Positions 1 to 5,065 of a stretch of 10,415 nucleotides of DNA are shown here, piece by piece. The stretch comes from Polaribacter sp. (GTDB lineage: Bacteria; Bacteroidota; Bacteroidia; Flavobacteriales; Flavobacteriaceae), in the NCBI GenBank assembly GCA_030731695.1, contig JANQTK010000338.1:1-10415 (forward strand), in the 5' to 3' direction. The stretch's first letter is position 1. Every line of letters starts with the position of its first letter. The notes under the pieces were generated by a model. It was not told the origin of the DNA, searched no databases, and saw nothing but the letters and a program-made list of their open reading frames with translations. Position numbers and translations under genes: made by a program.

Positions 1-1411
1 TCAACAAGTTTTTAGAACCTGCATAGATAATTGCAATTTGATCTTCTACTGCATATGGATCGTTTTGTGCTTGTTTTAAAATTTCCACATTACGTTGTCC
101 TTTAGAAATCACACTCATTGTTGCAGCATCTAAATCAGAACCAAATTTTGCAAACGCTTCTAATTCACGGTATTGTGCTTGATCTAATTTTAATGTTCCT
201 GATACTTTTTTCATAGATTTAATCTGAGCATTTCCTCCAACACGCGATACAGAAATACCTACGTTAATTGCAGGACGAACTCCTGAGTTGAATAAATCTC
301 CATCTAAAAATATCTGTCCGTCAGTAATAGAAATTACGTTTGTTGGAATGTATGCTGATACGTCACCTGCTTGTGTTTCAATGATTGGCAATGCAGTTAA
401 TGAACCTCCACCTTTTACGATTTCTTTTAAAGAATCTGGTAAATCATTCATTTCACTTGCAATTTTATCGTCATTTATAATTTTTGCAGCACGTTCTAAT
501 AATCTTGAATGTAAGTAAAATACATCACCTGGATATGCCTCACGTCCTGGTGGTCTTCTTAATAACAATGAAATTTCACGGTAAGCAACTGCTTGTTTTG
601 ATAAATCATCATAAATGATCAACGCTGGTCTTCCAGAATCTCTAAAATATTCTCCAATTGCTGCTCCAGCAAATGGTGCATATACTTGCATTGCTGCAGG
701 ATCTGATGCATTTGCAGCTACAATTGTAGTATAAGCTAAAGCACCTTTTTCTTCTAACATGTTTGCAATTGCTGCAACTGTTGATGCTTTTTGACCAATG
801 GCAACATAAATACAATATACAGGTTGTCCTGCATCAAAAAATTCTTTTTGATTTAAAATTGTATCAATTGCTACTGTAGATTTTCCTGTTTGACGGTCAC
901 CAATAATCAACTCACGCTGACCTCTTCCTACTGGAATCATTGCGTCAATAGACTTGATACCTGTTTGTAAAGGTTCTGTTACTGGCTCTCTAAAGATAAC
1001 TCCAGGAGCTCTTCTTTCTAAAGGCATTTCGTAGGTTTTTCCTGAAATTGGACCTTTACCATCAATTGGATTTCCTAAAGTGTCAACAACTCTTCCAACA
1101 ATACCTTCACCAACTTTTAAAGAAGCGATTCTTTCAGTACGTTTTACGATAGAACCTTCTTTGATTGATGTTGAAGCTCCTAATAAAACCACCCCTGCAT
1201 TATCTTCTTCAAGGTTTAAAACGATTCCTTCCAATCCGTTTTCGAACTCAACAAGTTCTCCATATTGAACATTTGAAAGCCCGTAAACACGCGCAATACC
1301 ATCTCCTACTTGTAAAACTGACCCAACTTCGTTTAAAGAAGCTTGCACTTTAAAGTTTGTTAGTTGTTCTTTTAAAATTGCTGATACTTCAGCTGGTTTA
1401 ATACTTGCCAT
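1..1411 (-). CDS. atpA: ATP synthase F1 subunit alpha (C-terminus cut by window edge)
   Basis: Subunit alpha of the F1 catalytic head; it forms the alpha3beta3 hexamer on the cytoplasmic side and binds nucleotide at non-catalytic sites. About 470 codons are present, starting from an ATG (MASIKPAEVS). The family is usually about 500-530 residues, so roughly the last 50 lie beyond position 1. Visible landmarks are GDGIARVYGL (about 36-45), the P-loop GDRQTGKS (171-178), a Walker B region with ALIIYDDLSKQ, and SVSRVGG carrying the arginine finger (R390). The reading frame stays open to the edge and ends in the alpha-type C-terminal helical domain (DQIAIIYAG). It is the last visible gene of atpB-E-F-H-A, 81 nt behind atpH. 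No atpD is present, so beta must be encoded elsewhere. Identification is certain; only the C-terminus is unseen. Confidence 0.98.
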   Translation of the reverse strand, partial: MASIKPAEVSAILKEQLTNFKVQASLNEVGSVLQVGDGIARVYGLSNVQYGELVEFENGLEGIVLNLEEDNAGVVLLGASTSIKEGSIVKRTERIASLKVGEGIVGRVVDTLGNPIDGKGPISGKTYEMPLERRAPGVIFREPVTEPLQTGIKSIDAMIPVGRGQRELIIGDRQTGKSTVAIDTILNQKEFFDAGQPVYCIYVAIGQKASTVAAIANMLEEKGALAYTTIVAANASDPAAMQVYAPFAGAAIGEYFRDSGRPALIIYDDLSKQAVAYREISLLLRRPPGREAYPGDVFYLHSRLLERAAKIINDDKIASEMNDLPDSLKEIVKGGGSLTALPIIETQAGDVSAYIPTNVISITDGQIFLDGDLFNSGVRPAINVGISVSRVGGNAQIKSMKKVSGTLKLDQAQYRELEAFAKFGSDLDAATMSVISKGQRNVEILKQAQNDPYAVEDQIAIIYAGSKNLL

Positions 1412-1420
1412 CTATTTTAA

Positions 1421-1489
1421 TATTAGATATTAGAGATTAAAAGTTTGAAGTAAAATTACCTTATACTTTTAATATTTAACTTTTAACTT
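1421..1489. repeat. AT-rich atpH-atpA spacer with short tandem 7-mers
   Basis: The 81-nt spacer between atpH and atpA is almost wholly A+T. It contains two perfect tandem 7-bp duplications (tattaga twice at 1421-1434, ttaactt twice at 1476-1489) and a direct repeat of ttttaatatt (1415-1424 and 1467-1476). No strong hairpin and no TAnnTTTG-type promoter box is seen. It is most likely a low-complexity translation leader for atpA; replication slippage may explain the duplications. Functional meaning is unknown. Confidence 0.4.
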
Positions 1490-1492
1490 TAC

Positions 1493-2050
1493 TTATATTT
1501 TTGGAATGAAATGACTATTGTCAAATTCCTTTTTTAATTTATTTAAATGATTTGAAATACTTGCATCATATTGTATATCTCCAACACGCAGTATAAATCC
1601 TCCTAAAATAGCTGGATTTACAATGTTTTCAATAGTAGCATCATGACCTGTAAGTTTCAAAATCTTAGCCAACACTTGGTCTTCTATCTCTTTAGTAATT
1701 GGAACTGCAGTTATTACTTTTGCAATTTCAATACTTTTTAAATAGTCGTAAATAATGGTATATTGTTTTGCTACTGGATATAAAATATCTAAACGTTTGT
1801 TTTCAAGTAATAAATGAAAAACGCCTAAAGTAAGTTCATTTACTTTGTTTTCAAACAATGTATTCAAAACATTTTGTTTCGCTTTTGCTTTGATAATTGG
1901 GCTTCTCAACATGACAGCTAAATCGTGATTTTCAGAAATAGTTGAAGAAACCAACATCATATCTTCATTAACTTTAGATTCAATTTTTGAATCTTTAGCT
2001 AAATCTAAAATTGCTTTTGCGTAACGTAATGCTGCTCTTGAATCTCTCAT
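1493..2050 (-). CDS. atpH: ATP synthase F1 subunit delta (OSCP homologue)
   Basis: Subunit delta links the top of the alpha/beta hexamer to the b-subunit stator; it is a soluble cytoplasmic protein. The 185 residues match the usual length of about 175-185. The N-terminal helical domain begins with SRAALRYAKAILDLA, the typical delta opening. The C-terminal signature NPAILGGFILRVGDIQYD (about 145-162), followed by a basic helix NHLNKLKKEF, matches the conserved delta/OSCP C-terminus. The ATG at 2050 lies 7 nt after the atpF stop codon, so translational coupling with atpF is likely. The order F-H-A is the standard one. Nothing is broken or unusual in the protein itself. Confidence 0.97.
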   Translation of the reverse strand: MRDSRAALRYAKAILDLAKDSKIESKVNEDMMLVSSTISENHDLAVMLRSPIIKAKAKQNVLNTLFENKVNELTLGVFHLLLENKRLDILYPVAKQYTIIYDYLKSIEIAKVITAVPITKEIEDQVLAKILKLTGHDATIENIVNPAILGGFILRVGDIQYDASISNHLNKLKKEFDNSHFIPKI

Positions 2051-2057
2051 GCTCGAA

Positions 2058-2558
2058 TTAATTTAAAGTAACGTCTTTTAACAAACCTTCAACCAATTCA
2101 AGTTGATCTTTTTTAGAAGACAATTCTTTTTTAAGTATAGATTCTGCAATTCCTATTGACAATTCAGCAACATTCTTTTTAATTTCTGCTAAAGCAGATT
2201 GTTTTTCATGTTCAATAGAAGCTTGCGCTTTTTCAATTAAACCTGCAGTTACTTCTTTTGCATCTTCTTTTGCATCCGCAATCATTTTATCTCTAATTGC
2301 TCTAGCTTCTTTCATCATTGACTCTCTTTCTGCTCTTGCTTCTTTGATCAATTTTTCGTTATCTGCTTGTAAGTTTTGCATTTCTTTACGAGCATTTTCT
2401 GCTGCAGCTAATGCATTTGCAATTCCAGATTCTCTTTCTTCTAAAGAATTCAAGATTGGTTTCCATGCAAATTTTACCATTAATGCAATTAAAGCTAGTA
2501 ACAAAATAGTTGTTACCGCAAACAATCCTGGAGAAAAATCGTTTAATAAAGTTTCCAT
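2058..2558 (-). CDS. atpF: ATP synthase Fo subunit b
   Basis: Subunit b forms the peripheral stalk that ties subunit a to delta and the F1 head. The 166 residues show one N-terminal membrane helix (about 12-30, rich in L, I, A and V), then the typical junction KFAWKPILNSLEER (about 29-42). A long charged alpha-helical region follows (about 38-150) with many Ala, Glu, Lys and Arg and no helix breakers, as expected for the b dimer coiled coil. A single atpF is seen and no b' copy, so a homodimer is likely. It starts 97 nt after the atpE stop; that gap carries a strong hairpin that could lower atpF expression relative to atpE. The start at METLLNDFSPG is typical of Bacteroidota b subunits. Confidence 0.97.
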   Translation of the reverse strand: METLLNDFSPGLFAVTTILLLALIALMVKFAWKPILNSLEERESGIANALAAAENARKEMQNLQADNEKLIKEARAERESMMKEARAIRDKMIADAKEDAKEVTAGLIEKAQASIEHEKQSALAEIKKNVAELSIGIAESILKKELSSKKDQLELVEGLLKDVTLN

Positions 2559-2599
2559 TTTATAAACTTTTTATTTTTTTATTTTTTGTGTTTAATTTT

Positions 2600-2641
2600 A
2601 AAAATAGGTTCTGTAACCAACCGTTACAGAACGCTATTTTT
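2600..2641 (-). terminator. Intercistronic hairpin after atpE (partial terminator or RNA stabiliser)
   Basis: A perfect 10-bp inverted repeat (gttctgtaac at 2608-2617, gttacagaac at 2623-2632) has a 5-nt loop. After one unpaired base (2633) it is extended by 8 more pairs (2600-2607 with 2634-2641). Read on the minus strand, it begins 14 nt after the atpE stop codon and its 3' arm ends in a run of five T, the layout of an intrinsic terminator. atpF, atpH and atpA lie beyond it and I see no TAnnTTTG-type promoter in the remaining spacer. Complete termination is therefore unlikely; attenuation or a 3'-end block protecting an atpB-atpE message fits better. The stem is clear; the role is inferred. 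Confidence 0.75.
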
Positions 2642-2655
2642 TGTTTTGTGTTTGA

Positions 2656-2844
2656 TTATTTTCCTAAGAATAATGCACCAAACGCTAAACCTTCTAATAA
2701 TGCAGCGATAATAATCATTGCTGTTTGGATTTTTCCAGTTGCTTCTGGTTGACGAGCAATACCTTCCATTGCTTTACCACCAATTTGACCTAAACCAATA
2801 CCAGCCCCGATTACGATTAATCCTGCTCCAATTAAATTGTACAT
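2656..2844 (-). CDS. atpE: ATP synthase Fo subunit c (proton-type c-ring)
   Basis: Subunit c is the two-helix hairpin that builds the rotor ring in the inner membrane. At 62 residues it is shorter than the E. coli protein (79), in keeping with the short c subunits of flavobacteria. Helix 1 carries the Gly repeat GAGIGLGQIGG (about 13-23), the polar loop is ARQPE (30-34), and helix 2 carries the ion-binding carboxylate E51 in ALLEGLAFG. In a hand alignment anchored on ARQPE, the Gln that helps bind Na+ in Ilyobacter-type rings is replaced by Leu18, and the residues after E51 are Gly-Leu instead of Ser-Thr. This points to H+ as coupling ion. The gene lies 36 nt after atpB and is followed by a hairpin. 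Confidence 0.97.
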   Translation of the reverse strand: MYNLIGAGLIVIGAGIGLGQIGGKAMEGIARQPEATGKIQTAMIIIAALLEGLAFGALFLGK

Positions 2845-2880
2845 AATAAATGTATTTATATTAAATTAAACAAATTTGTA

Positions 2881-4017
2881 TTAATGATGCTCAGCATGAT
2901 CTTCTACAGCCATACCAATAAATAATGCTGAAAGCATTGTAAAGATATAGGCTTGTAAAAACGCTACTAAAACCTCAATTAATGTTATAAAAAATGATAA
3001 TACCAAAGACAATCCTGTTGCACCAACAACCCCTAAAGATTCTTTTAAAGTGAACATAATTGCAATTAAGCTCATTACCACAATGTGACCAGCTGAAATG
3101 TTTGCGAACAAACGCACTAATAATGAAAATGGTTTGATTAACAATGCACCTGCCAATTCTATGATTGCCAAAACTGGACGAATTAGGACAGGAACTCCTG
3201 GCATCCAAATCATGTGCATCCAATATCCTTTTGTACCACTTACTGAGTAAATTACTAGCGTAAAAATTGCTAAACAACCAGTTACCGCTAATTGTCCTGT
3301 AACGTTAAAACCTAAGGGAGTTAAACCTGATAAGTTTAAAGTCCAGATAAAAAAGAATACAGTAAGTAAATAGCCTGTAAACCTTCTATAATGTTTTTCG
3401 CCGATATTTGGTTTGGCAATTTCATCACGAACATACAAAACTAACGGCTCTAAAACTCTTGCAAAACCTGTTGGAATTTTTTGAGTTTTGTATTGTTTTG
3501 CCAAACGTGAAAACCAAAATAACAATAAGAAACCTATAAATAAAACACCAACAACACTTTTGGTAATTGAAAAATCTAATACTTTGTGAGCGTTGGTTGC
3601 ATGATGTGTTTCATCAAAAGTTACTTCTGAAGCTTCTTTGTTTAATTCGTAAATTTTAGAATGAATTTTAGCAAATTTCAATCCGTTTTTTTCAACAATT
3701 ACATGACCATCATCATTGTGATGAAATTCAGAAGACATGAATGTTACTAGACCTTCACTTGTCCATATAATAACTGGCAAAGGAAACCCAATGTGTTTTC
3801 TTTCTCCTTCATCAGAAGTGTAAGAAAATAAAGAGAAATCGTGAGAATCTTTGATATGATGCAAGATATATGCCTCTACTTCTTCTTTGGTATTTACACG
3901 TCCACCATCATTTTGGTTTCCGTGGTTTTGGTCTGAAATAACTGCATAATTTACTGACGTAAAAAGAGCTAGTGCAACTATTAAGATAAATTTGATTGAT
4001 TTTTGTGCAATCTTCAT
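2881..4017 (-). CDS. atpB: ATP synthase Fo subunit a with signal peptide and periplasmic extension
   Basis: Subunit a forms the two proton half-channels beside the c-ring. At 378 residues it is over 100 longer than the E. coli protein (271). Residues 1-25 look like a signal peptide (basic start, then FILIVALALFTSVNYA). Residues about 26-148 are hydrophilic and His-rich (HH at 53-54, 99-100 and 138-139) and would lie in the periplasm. Membrane helices follow from about 152. The essential Arg is R302 in LLVRLFANISAGH, and Q355 in AFLQAYIF matches E. coli Q252. H311 stands where E. coli has E219, and E348 where E. coli has H245, the same exchange as in mitochondrial subunit a. The C-terminus ends DHAEHH. 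A near-consensus promoter lies just upstream, making this the first gene of the core atp transcript. Confidence 0.96.
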   Translation of the reverse strand: MKIAQKSIKFILIVALALFTSVNYAVISDQNHGNQNDGGRVNTKEEVEAYILHHIKDSHDFSLFSYTSDEGERKHIGFPLPVIIWTSEGLVTFMSSEFHHNDDGHVIVEKNGLKFAKIHSKIYELNKEASEVTFDETHHATNAHKVLDFSITKSVVGVLFIGFLLLFWFSRLAKQYKTQKIPTGFARVLEPLVLYVRDEIAKPNIGEKHYRRFTGYLLTVFFFIWTLNLSGLTPLGFNVTGQLAVTGCLAIFTLVIYSVSGTKGYWMHMIWMPGVPVLIRPVLAIIELAGALLIKPFSLLVRLFANISAGHIVVMSLIAIMFTLKESLGVVGATGLSLVLSFFITLIEVLVAFLQAYIFTMLSALFIGMAVEDHAEHH

Positions 4018-4045
4018 TGTAAAAATACGCTTTCTAAATTCGGCG

Positions 4046-4075
4046 CAAAGGTAAGTAATAAATCAAAAAAACAAA
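4046..4075 (-). promoter_or_regulatory. Bacteroidota-type promoter of atpB-E-F-H-A
   Basis: On the minus strand, TTTG (4072-4075) is followed by an 18-nt spacer and TACCTTTG (4046-4053). This fits the Bacteroidota primary sigma consensus, a TTTG/TTG -33 box and a TAnnTTTG -7 box, in every fixed position. The predicted transcription start is near 4040, giving a leader of only about 20-25 nt before the atpB ATG. It lies in the 79-nt gap after the four-helix membrane gene. No terminator is seen in that gap, so readthrough from the porW-bactofilin-atpZ transcript could add to it. Confidence 0.8.
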
Positions 4076-4096
4076 CCTTTTTTTTAGTTTTATTGA

Positions 4097-4486
4097 CTAT
4101 CCTTTTTTAATCAATATTTTAGCTACAAAAAAAGCCTCTGTTAATAAAAAAAGAATCATCGGAATAAACAACGAAATTCTTGATGCAAAATCTAAATTTT
4201 CCTTACTAAATATAGGGTTATAGAAGATGATACTAAATACAACTATTTTTAAAAAAATAGAAACCAAGTAGATAAAACCAAGTTGTTGAAAAATTTTATC
4301 AACAGTTGAAAAAATAGTAAAATTGATACAAATTAGTAAAGAAAAACCCAAGTGAAATAAGTATACTTTTTTGAGTGAAAAAGCAGTTTCAATTGCAAAC
4401 TTTTTTAGGATGTATTCATGCAAATGATATCCAAGGAAAAACAATGCTAAAAAAATTAAAAATTGAAAAAAAAGTTGCTTAGTCAT
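4097..4486 (-). CDS. Small four-helix membrane protein, DUF6168-like, in the AtpI position
   Basis: A 129-residue integral membrane protein with four probable helices (about 5-22, 41-60, 68-88, 105-125) and almost no soluble part. Notable features are a basic stretch before helix 2 (FSLKKVY), a Lys inside helix 3 (IFLKIVVFSIIFYNP), and helix 4 with a Glu in ILFLLTEAFFVAKIL. I recall this type as DUF6168 in flavobacteria; function is not established. The length, four-helix layout and place between AtpZ and atpB match AtpI (UncI) of classical operons, which helps assemble the c-ring. I therefore infer an AtpI-like role, though sequence similarity to AtpI is not obvious by eye. Its start overlaps the AtpZ end by 8 nt, implying coupled translation. 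Confidence 0.85.
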   Translation of the reverse strand: MTKQLFFQFLIFLALFFLGYHLHEYILKKFAIETAFSLKKVYLFHLGFSLLICINFTIFSTVDKIFQQLGFIYLVSIFLKIVVFSIIFYNPIFSKENLDFASRISLFIPMILFLLTEAFFVAKILIKKG

Positions 4487-4697
4487 TGATTTTATTGGCT
4501 TGTTTGATGAGCGAATACATTGCTAAAAAAATGGCTAAAAGTGTAATTGTTTCTGTTAAAAAAGTAAATTGAAATTTAGCATCTAACCATTTTCCTAACA
4601 AAAACCCCAAGTAAATGGTCAATCCCATTTGAAGTCCAGCTCCAGAAAGTTGTAGTGCTTTATTTAAAGGTTTTTTTGAATAATTTTGTTTTTTCAT
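4479..4697 (-). CDS. atpZ: AtpZ/AtpI family two-helix membrane protein
   Basis: A 72-residue protein with a basic N-terminus (MKKQNYSKKPLNK) and two membrane helices (about 17-36 and 46-65). Between them is GFLLGKWLDAKF, the Gly-Gly-Trp-Asp pattern typical of the AtpZ/AtpI family (Pfam ATPase_gene1). Members stand at the head of atp operons; proposed roles are c-ring assembly or stability and Mg2+/Ca2+ movement. Here it lies between bactofilin and the four-helix gene, in the atpZ place of the classical order atpZ-atpI-atpB. The ATG at 4697 lies 38 nt inside the end of the bactofilin gene. The next Met (residue 24) is in helix 1, so the overlapping start is the only reasonable one. Confidence 0.9.
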   Translation of the reverse strand: MKKQNYSKKPLNKALQLSGAGLQMGLTIYLGFLLGKWLDAKFQFTFLTETITLLAIFLAMYSLIKQANKIND

Positions 4698-5034
4698 TCT
4701 CCTTTTTTTGCTCTTTTGCAGTGCCTGTCATAATGCAAGATGCATTAAAAGTAGCTCCTGGTTCAATAGATAATTTTCCTACAACAACATCGCCCGAAAT
4801 CTTTGCAATTGTTTTTACAGTTAAAATTTTTTCTACTTTTAAATTTCCTGAAAATTCCCCTTCTATGTCTGCATTAGACGCTTCAACATCTCCTTTTACA
4901 ACGGCTTCAGCAGCAATAATTACTCTTCCTTTTGTTTTTAAAGAACCCTCTAAAACTCCGTCAATTCTAAAATCTCCAATTGCTTTTATATCACCAATAA
5001 TTGTTGTGTTTTTTGCGATAACGTTTCTTTCCAT
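4660..5034 (-). CDS. Bactofilin (polymer-forming cytoskeletal protein)
   Basis: Bactofilins form nucleotide-independent filaments made of a right-handed beta-helix, often at the membrane, and act in cell shape, polar organisation or motility. This 124-residue protein has the family core at about 8-105: short repeats of I/V, G and D/E, such as TTIIGDI, GDFRIDGVLEGSL (20-32), GRVIIAAEAVVKGDVEA and NADIEGEFSGNL (54-65). A basic C-terminal tail (KEQKKENEKTKLFKKTFK) follows; most of it is encoded in the overlap with atpZ. No N-terminal membrane segment is seen. The ATG at 5034 is the first in frame after the upstream stop. It follows porW by 31 nt, so the two are probably cotranscribed, suggesting an envelope-linked role. 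Confidence 0.93.
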   Translation of the reverse strand: MERNVIAKNTTIIGDIKAIGDFRIDGVLEGSLKTKGRVIIAAEAVVKGDVEASNADIEGEFSGNLKVEKILTVKTIAKISGDVVVGKLSIEPGATFNASCIMTGTAKEQKKENEKTKLFKKTFK

Positions 5035-5065
5035 ACTTTTTGAAGTCTGTTTTTTTCGTATATTT

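Noticed and set aside
288..518. Plus-strand open frames inside atpA (also 1080-1268 and 1165-1353)
   Set aside because: They are antisense to the alpha subunit, whose motifs (P-loop, SVSRVGG) are all on the minus strand.
2656..2844. Truncated c subunit because of only 62 residues
   Set aside because: Both helices, the ARQPE loop and E51 are present, and short c subunits are normal for flavobacteria.
2870..2879. Short palindrome acaaatttgt just after the atpB stop
   Set aside because: Only 10 bp, AT-rich and without a loop or T run; expected by chance at this base composition.
2975..3277. A 100-codon minus-strand frame inside atpB in another phase
   Set aside because: It overlaps the conserved catalytic helices of subunit a; its product is Cys/His/Asn-rich out-of-frame text with no domain.
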